Below, piece after piece: positions 1-8,341 of a DNA stretch of 45,745 bases. The position numbers were made by a program, and so were the translations under genes. Within the stretch, counting starts at the first letter, position 1. Each line of letters begins with the position of its first letter. The DNA is taken from NCBI GenBank assembly GCA_021780105.1, contig JAJXZJ010000051.1, positions 1-45,745 on the forward strand. The letters run 5' to 3'. The DNA comes from a bacterium (GTDB lineage: Bacteria; Verrucomicrobiota; Verrucomicrobiia; Limisphaerales; J093). A model generated the notes under the pieces. That model was not told the origin of the DNA. It searched no databases and saw only the letters and a program-made list of their open reading frames with translations.

Positions 1-1
1 G

Positions 2-268
2 AACGGCGTCACGCGGTCCGGCAGCAGTGACGCGCCGACCACGCGCACCGTTTACCTGCTGGTGAAGGAGGACGTCGGCGGCAAAACCGAGTCGCGGCTG
101 AAACCGGTTTCCATCAAGACGGGCATCAACGACGGCGCCTACACCGAGGTGGTGGGCGGCTTGAACGAGAGCGACGAGATTGTCACCGGTCTGAACACGC
201 CCCTGCCGGCCGGCGAGCAGGGGCCGTCGCCCAGTCCGTTTGGCGGGCCGATGTTCCGGCGGCGGTAG
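2..268 (+). CDS. Periplasmic adaptor subunit of a MacA/HlyD-type efflux system (C-terminal fragment)
   Basis: The window opens inside this gene; only the last 88 codons are present and the true start lies upstream. The visible part ends in a beta-rich segment followed by a Pro/Gly-rich tail. The phrases VSIKTGINDGAYTEVVGGL and GLNESDEIVTGL match the membrane-proximal domain of HlyD/MacA-family adaptors, where a 'GI.dg..vEV..GL..Gd.VV.G' pattern is usual. Such adaptors bridge an inner-membrane ABC transporter to an outer-membrane channel. It lies 11 bp upstream of a MacB-like ATPase and permease on the same strand, the standard macAB order, so the three very likely form one operon. Substrate is unknown. 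Confidence is limited only by the truncation. Confidence 0.8.
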   Translation, partial: NGVTRSGSSDAPTTRTVYLLVKEDVGGKTESRLKPVSIKTGINDGAYTEVVGGLNESDEIVTGLNTPLPAGEQGPSPSPFGGPMFRRR

Positions 269-279
269 TCGCGCAAGCC

Positions 280-1047
280 ATGGACACGCAACCCGTCATC
301 AAACTGGAGAACTTCTCCAAAACCTACGTCACCGGCGAGGTGGAGGTGCATGCCGTCCGAGGCGTGTCGCTCGCGATCATGCCGGGCGAATTCGTGGCGA
401 TCATGGGGGCCAGCGGCTCCGGCAAATCCACGATGATGAACACCATCGGCTGCCTGGACCGGCCCACCTCCGGCCGTTATTTGCTCGACGGCGTGGACGT
501 GGGCGAGTTGGACCGCGATGAACTGGCCGAGCTGCGCAACCACAAAATCGGCTTCGTGTTTCAGGGGTTCAACCTGCTCTCGCGCACGTCGGCGCTGGAG
601 AATGTCGAATTGCCGCTGCTTTACTCGCGCAACCGGGTCGGCAGCCGCCATCAGCGCGAACGCGCCTTGAAGTCATTGGAACTCGTCGGCCTGGGCACGC
701 GCGCCGAGCACCACCCCAACCAGCTCTCCGGCGGCCAGCAACAGCGCGTGGCCATCGCCCGCGCCCTGGTCAACGGGCCGAAAGTGCTGGTCGCCGACGA
801 GCCCACCGGCAACCTCGACAGCCTCACCAGTGTCGAGATCATGGGTATTTTCCAGGAACTCAACCGCCAGGGCATGACCGTCGTGATGGTCACGCACGAG
901 CTGGACATCGCCCGTTACACGCAGCGCAACGTGGTGATGCGCGACGGCCGGATCGTGAGCGACCAGCGGGTGCCCAACCGGCTGGAGGCGGCCGCCGAAC
1001 TGGAAAAAATCAAACGCGAGCAGCAGGCCGTGCAACTGGCTCCCTAA
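280..1047 (+). CDS. MacB-type ABC transporter ATP-binding protein
   Basis: A 255-residue cytoplasmic ATPase with every ABC landmark: Walker [10 protein letters not shown] (residues 43-51), Q-loop Q95, signature LSGGQQQR (149-156), Walker B VLVADEP with the catalytic glutamate E174, and the switch histidine H206. Length and motif spacing match the LolD/MacB-type subfamily, which powers mechanotransmission-type transporters rather than classical import. The permease follows after 12 bp and the adaptor precedes by 11 bp, so it should energise export of a small molecule, peptide or lipoprotein across the envelope. Which substrate is not visible. The ATP-binding part is a separate protein here, unlike E. 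coli MacB where it is fused to the permease. Confidence 0.95.
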   Translation: MDTQPVIKLENFSKTYVTGEVEVHAVRGVSLAIMPGEFVAIMGASGSGKSTMMNTIGCLDRPTSGRYLLDGVDVGELDRDELAELRNHKIGFVFQGFNLLSRTSALENVELPLLYSRNRVGSRHQRERALKSLELVGLGTRAEHHPNQLSGGQQQRVAIARALVNGPKVLVADEPTGNLDSLTSVEIMGIFQELNRQGMTVVMVTHELDIARYTQRNVVMRDGRIVSDQRVPNRLEAAAELEKIKREQQAVQLAP

Positions 1048-1059
1048 CCGTCCGAACCC

Positions 1060-2277
1060 ATGATTCTCCTTGCCACGCTACGCATCGCCGGCCGCGCCCT
1101 CCGCCGGAACAAACTGCGGACGCTGCTCACCATGCTGGGCATCATCATCGGCGTCGGCGCGGTGATTGCGATGGTCAGCATCGGCAACGGTGCCAAGGCC
1201 CAGGTCGAGGCCCAGATCGCGCAACTGGGACAGAACGTCATCCTCATCCTTTCCGGCAACGTCTCCCGCGGCGGCTTCCATATGGGTTTTGGCAATGCGG
1301 GCACGCTTACGCATGAGGATTACGAAGCCATCCGCCGCGAAGTCTCCGGCCTCACGGGCATCAGCCCGGAGGTGCGCACCATGGCGCAGGTGGCCGCCGG
1401 CAACGAGAACAACAACACCCAGATCATGGGCGTCGGCACCGACTACATCAACATCCGCTCCTGGCCCCTGGCGGACGGCGTCAATTTCTCCGAACAGGAC
1501 GTGCGCACGGCCAACAAGGTGGCGATTTTGGGAAAGACCACGGCCACCACGCTCTTTGGCGAGGACGACCCGGTGGGCAAGGTCGTCCGGATCAAGAGCG
1601 CGCCGTTCATCGTCGTCGGCCTGTTGGCGTCCAAGGGCATGTCCATGATGGGCATGGACCAGGACGATGTGGTTTTTGTGCCCTATACCAGCGCCATGAA
1701 ACGGCTGACCGGCGGCACGGTCTTCCGTTCGTTCAACGCCCAGGCCGCCAGCCCCGAATTGGTTCCCGACGTGCAAAACCAGATCACCGAACTGCTCCGC
1801 CAGCGTCATCGCATTGGCGAGGGCAAGGACGACGACTTCCTCGTCCGCACCCAGCAGGAAATCTCCGAAATGGCCACGTCCACCTCGCGGGTGATGACCG
1901 TGCTGCTCGGTTCGGTGGCGGGCGTCTCACTGATCGTGGGTGGCATTGGCATCATGAACATCATGCTCGTCAGCGTCACCGAGCGGACCCGCGAGATCGG
2001 CGTCCGCCTCGCCGTCGGCGCCCGCAGCCGCGACATCCTCCTGCAATTCCTGATCGAGGCCGTCACGCTCAGCCTGGCCGGCGGCATCATCGGCATCGGT
2101 TTGGGGATCCTCAGTTCGCGTCTGCTGTCCATCCAGATGGGCTGGAAAACCCTGGTTTCCGTGGAATCCATTGTCATTGCCTTTGCCTTCAGCGCCGCCA
2201 TCGGCGTTTTCTTCGGCTTTTATCCCGCCCGCAAGGCGGCGCTGCTCGATCCGATTGACGCGCTGCGTTACGAATAA
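1060..2277 (+). CDS. MacB-type ABC transporter permease (FtsX family)
   Basis: A 405-residue inner-membrane protein. An N-terminal membrane helix near residues 20-45 contains the family hallmark LLTMLGIIIGVGAVIAMVSI and is followed by a large periplasmic MacB_PCD-like domain (about 45-275). A C-terminal FtsX domain has three further helices with the conserved coupling stretch GGIGIMNIMLVSVTERTREI. The protein ends ...ALRYE, as most MacB permeases do. It pairs with the ATPase immediately upstream. A 7-bp hairpin begins at its stop codon and probably ends or attenuates the operon. Confidence 0.95.
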   Translation: MILLATLRIAGRALRRNKLRTLLTMLGIIIGVGAVIAMVSIGNGAKAQVEAQIAQLGQNVILILSGNVSRGGFHMGFGNAGTLTHEDYEAIRREVSGLTGISPEVRTMAQVAAGNENNNTQIMGVGTDYINIRSWPLADGVNFSEQDVRTANKVAILGKTTATTLFGEDDPVGKVVRIKSAPFIVVGLLASKGMSMMGMDQDDVVFVPYTSAMKRLTGGTVFRSFNAQAASPELVPDVQNQITELLRQRHRIGEGKDDDFLVRTQQEISEMATSTSRVMTVLLGSVAGVSLIVGGIGIMNIMLVSVTERTREIGVRLAVGARSRDILLQFLIEAVTLSLAGGIIGIGLGILSSRLLSIQMGWKTLVSVESIVIAFAFSAAIGVFFGFYPARKAALLDPIDALRYE

Positions 2278-2297
2278 ACACGCCGCGTTCGCGTGTT
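2277..2297 (+). terminator. Hairpin directly after the macB-type permease
   Basis: AACACGC at 2277-2283 pairs perfectly with GCGTGTT at 2291-2297 across a 7-nt loop, starting on the last base of the permease stop codon. No U-tract follows, so termination may be weak or Rho-aided. The hairpin also overlaps the -35 element of the next gene's promoter. Confidence 0.45.
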
Positions 2298-2324
2298 GCT
2301 CACCGGCTGTTCCGTCTTTATTCT
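2296..2324 (+). promoter_or_regulatory. Promoter of the beta-propeller gene
   Basis: TTGCTC (2296-2301), a 17-nt spacer and TATTCT (2319-2324). The predicted transcription start near 2330 falls at an in-frame GTG (2329) and 26 nt before the ATG at 2356. It therefore argues against the upstream GTG at 2293, which sits inside the hairpin. Confidence 0.5.
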
Positions 2325-2355
2325 CGGCGTGCCGTCGTCGAATGACGGTGTTCCG

Positions 2356-3765
2356 ATGAACACGGTTGTCATGACCCGCTGGGTTCGTTTTGCTCCCGCC
2401 GCGCTGGGGCTGGCGGCGCTGGTGGCGCTGGCGTTGTGGCTGGGCCGCGGGCCTGACCGCACGCTTGTGCTGCGGGTGCCCGGCACGGACACTCCGCCCG
2501 GCGTTGACACCTCCGCCAGGACCAACGCTGTCCTTGTCGGCAAACTCATTCCCGGCAACGGCCAGCCCGCAACCAATCTGCCCGGCGCCTGGCCCGGCTT
2601 TCGCGGTCCCAAGGGTGACGGTTTGCTCGCCGACCCGAAACCGCTGGCACGAGCCTGGGACGCCGCCGGCCCGCGCGAGTTGTGGTCGGTGGATCTGGGC
2701 GAAGGCTACGCCGGCCCGGCGGTGATGAACGGCCGCGTTTACCTGATGGATTACGACCGCGAGAAAAAGCAGGACGCCCTGCGCTGTCTTTCGCTGGCCG
2801 ACGGCAAGGAAATCTGGCGCTTCGCGTATCCGGTTTCCGTGAAACGCAACCACGGCATGTCCCGCACCGTGCCCGCCGTCACGGACAAATTCGTCGTCGC
2901 CATGGGACCAAAGTGCAATGTCGCCTGCCTCGACGCCGTGACCGGCCAGCTCAAATGGGGCATGGACCTGGTGCGGCAGTTCGGCACCACCGTCCCACCG
3001 TGGTATGCCGGCCAGTGCCCGCTGATTGACGGCGACCGCGTCATCCTCGCGCCCGGCGGCACCGACGTGCTGATGATGGCCGTCGAGCTGGCCACCGGCA
3101 AAATCCTCTGGCAGACGCCCAATACCAACGCGTGGAAGATGACGCACTCGTCCATCGCCGCGATGGACTTCGGCGGCCAGCGGGAATTCGTCTATTGTGC
3201 CAACCACGGCGTTGTCGGCGTGTCCGCGGCCGACGGCGCGTTGCTCTGGCAGACCACGGATTGGAAAATCAGCATTGCCACCGTGCCCTCGCCGGTGATT
3301 CTCGACGGCGGCCGGATTTTCCTCTCCGGCGGCTACGACGCCGGCGCGCTCATGCTCCAGCTCAAGGAGGGCGGCAAAATCGTCCCGCAAACGCTCTATC
3401 GGCTCAACGCCGACACCTTCGGCGCCACGCAGCAAACGCCGGTGCTCGTCGGCGGTTATCTATACGGCGTGCGACCGGACGGCCGGTTTGTCTGCCTCGA
3501 TCCCGCGGGCAAAATCGTCTGGGTGAGCGATCCGGGCACGAACTTCGGCCTCGGCCCATTCCTTGTCGCCGGCGACCTGATTTACGCGATGAACGACTCC
3601 GGCAAACTGACGTTGCTGGAAGCCTCGCCGACGAAATACACGCCGCTGGCCAGCGCCCAGGTCTTGAAGGGCCGCGAGTCGTGGGCGCCGATGGCGCTGG
3701 TCGGTGGCCGGCTGCTCGCCCGCGACATCACCCGCATGGTCTGCCTGGATGTGGGCGCGCGTTGA
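2356..3765 (+). CDS. PQQ-binding-like beta-propeller repeat protein, membrane-anchored
   Basis: About 469 residues. The N-terminus has a positively charged start and a hydrophobic stretch (APAALGLAALVALALWLG), read as an uncleaved signal anchor, so the propeller should lie outside the cytoplasm. Repeats of the PQQ/quinoprotein type are visible, for example AVMNGRVYLMDY, CLDAVTGQLKW, ELATGKILWQT and SAADGALLWQT, each with the 'G.l.W' closing of a blade. No dehydrogenase-type catalytic motif is apparent, so I would not call it an enzyme; similar proteins are annotated as scaffold or outer-membrane assembly-like propellers. Other in-frame starts are GTG 2329 and ATG 2371; the open frame extends back to GTG 2293, which I reject because it precedes the predicted transcript start. 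Confidence 0.8.
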   Translation: MNTVVMTRWVRFAPAALGLAALVALALWLGRGPDRTLVLRVPGTDTPPGVDTSARTNAVLVGKLIPGNGQPATNLPGAWPGFRGPKGDGLLADPKPLARAWDAAGPRELWSVDLGEGYAGPAVMNGRVYLMDYDREKKQDALRCLSLADGKEIWRFAYPVSVKRNHGMSRTVPAVTDKFVVAMGPKCNVACLDAVTGQLKWGMDLVRQFGTTVPPWYAGQCPLIDGDRVILAPGGTDVLMMAVELATGKILWQTPNTNAWKMTHSSIAAMDFGGQREFVYCANHGVVGVSAADGALLWQTTDWKISIATVPSPVILDGGRIFLSGGYDAGALMLQLKEGGKIVPQTLYRLNADTFGATQQTPVLVGGYLYGVRPDGRFVCLDPAGKIVWVSDPGTNFGLGPFLVAGDLIYAMNDSGKLTLLEASPTKYTPLASAQVLKGRESWAPMALVGGRLLARDITRMVCLDVGAR

Positions 3766-3840
3766 CCGCCCGTTCACAACCCGTCCTGCGGCCGCAACCG
3801 CCAGACGCCACACACGTCGCGCCAGATGGTCGGCAGGAGC

Positions 3841-4109
3841 TGGACCATGCTGCCCGGATCATCCGCCGTCATGACCTTCGACAAGGTGGACTACGACATC
3901 AGCGTGGCTCTGTTTGACGCGGCGGGCGAGTTGCATGGCGTCGCCCGCGCCCCATGCCCGGTCCGGCGCTTTGGCCGGGCAAGGTGTTGAACACCACGCA
4001 GACCATATGCCTGGACTTTGGCACGTCGCCCGACTTCGCGCAGGCGACCAGCTTCATCGTGGGTATGAGCCGGCCGCGGATCTTGACTCCGGATTCGTGG
4101 CAGAAATAA
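3841..4109 (+). pseudogene. Frameshifted remnant of a hypothetical protein
   Basis: Two adjacent frames read as one protein-like sequence. Frame 1 from 3847 gives MTFDKVDYDISVALFDAAGE then runs to a stop at about 3990. The frame ending at 4109 gives PGKVLNTTQTICLDFGTSPD and SFIVGMSRPRILTPDSWQK before a TAA. The two join around 3950-3965, as if one or two bases had been gained or lost. Composition (regular hydrophobic/charged alternation, a clean C-terminus) looks coding, unlike the flanks. I do not recognise the family. No start is evident and no ribosome binding site is seen, so I treat it as a decayed gene fragment. Confidence 0.35.
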
Positions 4110-4259
4110 GAACCTGCGTTTTCGAACCCGGCAAGCCTGCCGCAAGCGTGGGCGTGTCCGCCGTATGTGACCGGTTCGCCGTGGCGCCGCCACGGGTCTG
4201 GCGCGAGCGATTCCGCGCTTGCGCCGCGCGGCCGGCAACGGCTAACTCCCCGCGTGCAA

Positions 4260-4658
4260 ATGCCGCAATTTGGCGCGGAACATCTTGGTCTGCCGGCCAG
4301 CGATCCAGCGGGGCTGAGGGACTGGTATGTCCGCGTCCTGGGGGCAAACGTCGTGTTCGCGAACGAGCCGGCCAAGGCATTCTTTGTGGCGCTACCCGGC
4401 GGTTTGCTGCTGGAAATTTACGAGGCCGATTCAGTCCGGTCGGAAACCGCGGACAACAACCTCGCCGGCTGGCGGCATCTTGCCCTGCGCGTGGACTCGA
4501 TCGAAGCGGCCCAGGCCGCGCTGGCGGCGCGCGGGGTCGCGTTCGCCGGTCCGGTCAAGCCGGCCGGGGGCGGCGGGCGCGTGGTTTTTTTTGCCGACGC
4601 CGAGGGCAACCTGCTGCATCTGGTCGAGCGACCGCCGGGAACCGTTTTCGATCGGTGA
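4260..4658 (+). CDS. VOC (glyoxalase/bleomycin-resistance) superfamily protein
   Basis: A 132-residue single-unit protein built of two beta-alpha-beta-beta-beta modules. The expected metal-ligand pattern is present: H8 (EHLGL), E52 (LLEIY), H73 (WRHLAL) and E123 (LLHLVE), with the typical FFADAEGN loop before the last strand. This arrangement fits lyases, dioxygenases and resistance proteins, and the substrate cannot be read from the sequence. An open frame continues upstream to 4167, but the extension is Arg/Pro-rich and unlike the family, so I chose ATG 4260. It stands alone between a gene remnant and a HAD phosphatase. Confidence 0.85.
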   Translation: MPQFGAEHLGLPASDPAGLRDWYVRVLGANVVFANEPAKAFFVALPGGLLLEIYEADSVRSETADNNLAGWRHLALRVDSIEAAQAALAARGVAFAGPVKPAGGGGRVVFFADAEGNLLHLVERPPGTVFDR

Positions 4659-4731
4659 AGCCGCGGCAACGGCGGGCGCGGCGTGCCGCCGGTGCGGCGG
4701 TGTTGATTTCGCCACGTTGATCCAAATCATC

Positions 4732-5379
4732 ATGCAATCATTCGAGGCCATCATTTTCGACATGGACGGTGTGATCGTGGACAGCGAGCCGCTCCACGAG
4801 CGCGCCTTTCTCGACGTCTTCGCCGAGATGGGTTACGCCGCCAACCACGGGATGGATTTCCCGACCTACTACGGCCGCTCGGACCGCGCGCTGTGGGAGG
4901 ATTTTATCGCCAAGCATCATCCACCGCAGCCGCTCGACGAGTTAATCGCCCGCAAGCAGGCGCGCCTGATGGAAATTCTACGGCGCGAGGGACCGATTTT
5001 TCCCGACGTGGTGCCGCTGATCGCGAAACTGGCGGCGCGTTACCGGCTGGCGCTGGCGTCCGGTTCACCGCACCCGGTGATTGAGGTCGTGCTGGCCATG
5101 GAGGGCTTGCGCCGGTTTTTTCCCGTCGCGGTCAGCGTGACTGACGTGGGTCGCAGCAAGCCGGCGCCGGACGTGTTTCTCCGCGCGGCGGAGTTGCTGG
5201 GCGTGGCGGCGGCGCGCTGTTGCGTGATCGAAGACTCGGCGGTGGGGGTGGAATCCGCGCGCAGCGCTGGCATGGCGGTGATTGCCATCACCAACTCGCT
5301 GCCGGGGGAGAAGCTGGCCCGTGCAACGCACGTCGTGCGCCGATACGCGGAAATCGAGTCGTTCCTGGGGGTCGCGTGA
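4732..5379 (+). CDS. HAD-superfamily phosphatase/phosphoglucomutase-like hydrolase
   Basis: A 215-residue cytoplasmic enzyme of HAD subfamily IA. Motif I is DMDGVIVDSEP with nucleophile D10 and acid/base D12; motif II is ASGSP; motif III lysine is in SKPAPD; motif IV is CVIEDSAVGV. A helical cap follows motif I. These features match beta-phosphoglucomutase and phosphoglycolate-phosphatase-like enzymes, which transfer or hydrolyse phosphate on small sugars; length matches. The frame is open far upstream (to 4327), but that region overlaps the VOC gene in another frame, and ATG 4732 gives the canonical N-terminus. It converges on the PPC-domain gene. Confidence 0.9.
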   Translation: MQSFEAIIFDMDGVIVDSEPLHERAFLDVFAEMGYAANHGMDFPTYYGRSDRALWEDFIAKHHPPQPLDELIARKQARLMEILRREGPIFPDVVPLIAKLAARYRLALASGSPHPVIEVVLAMEGLRRFFPVAVSVTDVGRSKPAPDVFLRAAELLGVAAARCCVIEDSAVGVESARSAGMAVIAITNSLPGEKLARATHVVRRYAEIESFLGVA

Positions 5380-5394
5380 TCCGGCTGGTCCGCG

Positions 5395-5408
5395 CGGTGC
5401 CGGCACCG
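5395..5408. terminator. GC palindrome between convergent genes
   Basis: CGGTGCCGGCACCG is a perfect 14-bp palindrome in the 39-bp gap between two convergent genes. There is no U-tract. It may act as a weak bidirectional terminator. Confidence 0.25.
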
Positions 5409-5418
5409 GCGGGCGGCA

Positions 5419-6891
5419 TCACGGTTTTGGTTTGGGTGTCACGGTCAGCCAGAACTGGTCAATCGTGTTCAACAGCAGGCCGCCTGCCGGCGCGTAGCGT
5501 CCCTGCACCGGCGCCTTCGCCACGACGGATTGCGGCGATGTCGGGTCAAGGGTGAACGCCACCACGCGGAACGCGGCGCCCCCGGGTGTTGCGTCCGGGG
5601 CGGCGTTCAGTGTCAGCACGGCGTCCTTGACTTCGGCCGTGCTGTGGGCGGGCGCGGCCGTCACGCCGTCCCGCAGACCGGCCACCACGATGTTCAACAA
5701 GCCCTCGTAGTCTGCCGGGCGGGTCACCTGCACGGGCACGACCGCGCCGCCGCCGGGCACGACCGTGAAGGTGAACGCAGGCACTGACACATTGAAGGCC
5801 AGTTCCGGCGGCTGGAAATTGATGACGTAGGCGTAGTCCATGCCGCCGTTGCGTTGCGCGTCGGTGACGATGACCGCGTAACGGCCGTCCTGCGGGGCCG
5901 TCCAGTTCAGCACCGGGTCGCCCGCCGGGACCGAACGCCCCACCTCGCGATGGTCGTTGTCCCACACCAGGATCACCGCCGCCAGCGGCGATCCGAGGCT
6001 CGCCGCGTCAACGCTGAACGTGTAGCGCTCGCCGGCCCGCGCGTCGAACGGGTAAATGTCCTCGTTGCCGGGCGGATTCAAAATGCCGTGGACGGTGCAG
6101 GGAAACGTCAGCCAGGGTTCGCTCAAGGCGGGCCAGATGATGTTCGGATCCATCACGTTCTCATTGGTGGGACCGGTCAATGGCGCCGGCGGTTCCGCGG
6201 TCAGGGTCAGCCGGTAAACCGCCCCGATGACGGCGTTGGTTTTGGAGTCGTCCGCCGGAGAGCGGGCAGCCACCCGCAACCGGTAGATGCCGTCCTGTTC
6301 CACCGGGCAGGACAGCACGGGGTCGCTGTTGGTGGCGCGCGCGGTGCCGGACAGTCGCCTCCCGGCGGCATCCAACAGTGTCAGCGTTGCCTTGACCGGC
6401 GAATCGAGACCGAGCGCAACCAGCCGCGCCTGCAACACCGGCTGGCCGCTGAGGCGGAGGGTGAAGAGGTTCGTTTCCACCGGCCGGCGCAGGCGGATGT
6501 TGATCGTCAGCGGAAACTGGTCCAGCACATTGGTGTCAGCGTCAGCGGGCGGTTCGAAGTAGGTCAGCTCCGGCACCTCCCCGACGACGAACAGCCGGGG
6601 CGCGGAGACGCCCTGCGCGTTGAACGCGCGGACCCAGTGTGGCCCCACCGTGACGTTCGTGCCGATGGCCACCTGAAATTCCCCATTCGTGCCCGCGGGC
6701 CTGAAAACGAGGTTGGTGTCGTCGGTCCAGACGTGGAAGGTGTTGGTGCCTAAGGTGTCCGCGGCGAACAGACTGATGCTGGCGCCGAGCGGGCCGCCGG
6801 CCGGGAAAAGGCCGTCCAGCGTCGGCGCCCCGGCCCGCGCGGACGCTCCCGTCAACAGCAGAACGAGGCCGGCGCCGGCAAACCATTTCAT
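5419..6891 (-). CDS. Secreted protein with PPC (bacterial pre-peptidase C-terminal) domain
   Basis: About 490 residues. A clean signal peptide (MKWFAGAGLVLLLTGASARA) is followed by an Ig-like/IPT-type N-terminal region that discusses as 'APTLDGLFPAGG...' and then a PPC-like beta-sandwich in the middle (ERYTFSVDAASLGSPL, APQDGRYAVIVTDAQRNGG). A further beta-rich C-terminal domain follows. No peptidase motif is visible, so a binding or structural extracellular role is more likely than catalysis. The open frame extends 44 codons upstream, but a -10 hexamer (6898-6903) six bases before ATG 6891 supports this start. Confidence 0.75.
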   Translation of the reverse strand: MKWFAGAGLVLLLTGASARAGAPTLDGLFPAGGPLGASISLFAADTLGTNTFHVWTDDTNLVFRPAGTNGEFQVAIGTNVTVGPHWVRAFNAQGVSAPRLFVVGEVPELTYFEPPADADTNVLDQFPLTINIRLRRPVETNLFTLRLSGQPVLQARLVALGLDSPVKATLTLLDAAGRRLSGTARATNSDPVLSCPVEQDGIYRLRVAARSPADDSKTNAVIGAVYRLTLTAEPPAPLTGPTNENVMDPNIIWPALSEPWLTFPCTVHGILNPPGNEDIYPFDARAGERYTFSVDAASLGSPLAAVILVWDNDHREVGRSVPAGDPVLNWTAPQDGRYAVIVTDAQRNGGMDYAYVINFQPPELAFNVSVPAFTFTVVPGGGAVVPVQVTRPADYEGLLNIVVAGLRDGVTAAPAHSTAEVKDAVLTLNAAPDATPGGAAFRVVAFTLDPTSPQSVVAKAPVQGRYAPAGGLLLNTIDQFWLTVTPKPKP

Positions 6892-6897
6892 GCCGAC

Positions 6898-6903
6898 AGG
6901 ATA
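6898..6903 (-). promoter_or_regulatory. -10 element of the PPC-domain gene
   Basis: TATCCT on the minus strand ends six bases before the start codon, implying a leaderless transcript. No convincing -35 is seen at 16-18 nt. Confidence 0.45.
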
Positions 6904-7216
6904 ACCGGTGCAGCCGGACGGCGCGACTTCATTTGCTGCCTCAGCCACGTTGCGCAGGTGTGACGCGCGGACCGCCCGGGGTTCTGGCGCCCCGGCCGGG
7001 GTGTGGTCGAAACGCGGCTTCAATGGTGTTTGTTAATGGTATTCATCGTCGCGCCTGATACCTGTGCGCGCCGGGTTGCGCCCGCGAATGACGCGTGCTT
7101 GATTGGGCGCCACAATTGCGGGGCCCGGAAGGGGCCGGCGAAGACGAAAACGACGACCCGCCGCGTGGGCGAGGTTGGCAAGACGGACCGATCGCCACCG
7201 TCGCGACGCAAATGAC
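6904..7216. other. Intergenic region between divergent genes
   Basis: The spacer between the PPC-domain gene (leftward) and the respiratory operon (rightward). It contains an AT-richer patch at about 7024-7065 that could hold the operon promoter, but I see no confident -35/-10 pair, no RNA gene and no convincing ORF. Confidence 0.4.
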
Positions 7217-8341
7217 ATGAACATGTTTCCCGCTCCGGATCCGATTCCGCTGCCAGCGCCGGTTTGGCTATTCAAGATCCTGCACATCCTCACTCTTTCC
7301 CTGCATTTCGTCGCCGTGGAAATGCTGCTCGGCGGGCTGTTGCTGGCGGTCGTGCTAAGTCTCCTCGGCCGTCGCGCCGGCGGAGGCGAGACGGCCCGCT
7401 GCCGGCGCAACGCGGCCGCCGCGCTGGGTCGCCGGCTGCCGGTGGTGATGACGTTCGTCATCAACCTCGGCGTGCCGCCGTTGTTGTTTGCACAGGTGTT
7501 GTATGGGCGGGCGCTTTACACCAGCAGCGTGTTGATCGGCCTGTATTGGATTTCCGTCGTCTTCCTGCTGATGGCCTGCTACTGGCTGCTCTACCGGTTT
7601 ACGGCGCGGATGGACGCGGAGAAACCGGCCTGGTGGGTGGGACTGGCCGCGTGGCTGCTGGCGGGCAGCGTGGCCAAGATTCTTTCGACGAACATGACGT
7701 TGATGCTCCGGCCGGAGGTCTGGCAGGCGATGTATGCGCAGTCGGCCGCAGGCTTCCATTTGCCGCCGCACGATCCCACGCTGATGCCGCGGTGGCTGTT
7801 CATGATTTGCGGGGGGCTGGTGATTGGCGGCCTGTGGCTGGTGTGGATATCCGGTCGCAAGTCGCTGGACGCGGCGGTGCGCCGTTACCTGTGCGGGCTG
7901 GGCGGTCGCGTCGCGCTGGTGATGTCGGTGGCGCAAATCAGCGTGGCATGGTGGGTGTTCACCGCCCAGCCGGAGGGCGTCCGCGCGGGGCTGGCCGCGA
8001 ATCCGTTGTATCATCTCGCGGGCTTTGCCTGGCTGGCGGTGGCGGCGTTGCTGGCGCTGATCGGCGGCTGGGCGGGCTTCGCCAGGCCCGCCTCGCGCAC
8101 AGCAGGCTGGGTGGCGGCGCTGGGCGCGTTTCTCTCGCTGGCGACAATGACCCTTTACCGGGACGGCATCCGCGATGTGACGCTTGCCGGCAAGGGTTTT
8201 GACGTGTGGCGGCAACCGGTGGAGGCGAACTGGTCGGTGCTCATCCTGTTTCTGGCGTTGTTCGTGGCTGGATTGGGGGCGTTGGGCTGGTTGATTTCAG
8301 TGATGGCGCGGGCGAAGCCCGTTTCGGAAAGGGTGGCTTGA
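7217..8341 (+). CDS. CydA-like multi-helix membrane protein (haem-poor paralogue)
   Basis: A 374-residue inner-membrane protein with about nine predicted helices, first gene of the respiratory operon. Read alone it resembles nothing well known, but it lines up along its length with the CydA-like protein encoded at 9941: an N-terminal His-rich helix (ILHILTLSLHFVAVEMLLGG), a helix pair ending WISVVFLLMACYWLLYRF, then KILSTNMTLMLRPEVW, PRWLFMICGGLVIGGLW, and ATMTLYRDGIRD where the partner has ATASGEYSREMLRKPF. It lacks the partner's Glu residues in the third helix and the c-type haem domain. I infer a diverged second half of a bd-type core. ATG 7217 is preferred over the basic upstream extension. 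Its stop overlaps the Rieske start (TGATG). Confidence 0.7.
   Translation: MNMFPAPDPIPLPAPVWLFKILHILTLSLHFVAVEMLLGGLLLAVVLSLLGRRAGGGETARCRRNAAAALGRRLPVVMTFVINLGVPPLLFAQVLYGRALYTSSVLIGLYWISVVFLLMACYWLLYRFTARMDAEKPAWWVGLAAWLLAGSVAKILSTNMTLMLRPEVWQAMYAQSAAGFHLPPHDPTLMPRWLFMICGGLVIGGLWLVWISGRKSLDAAVRRYLCGLGGRVALVMSVAQISVAWWVFTAQPEGVRAGLAANPLYHLAGFAWLAVAALLALIGGWAGFARPASRTAGWVAALGAFLSLATMTLYRDGIRDVTLAGKGFDVWRQPVEANWSVLILFLALFVAGLGALGWLISVMARAKPVSERVA

Noticed and set aside
2293..2355. Lipoprotein-like N-terminus (LLTGC) of the propeller protein
   Set aside because: The GTG at 2293 lies inside a hairpin and upstream of the predicted transcription start, so this segment is probably untranslated.
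1927..3435. 502-codon minus-strand open frame
   Set aside because: Antisense to the permease and propeller genes, with shadow-type composition.
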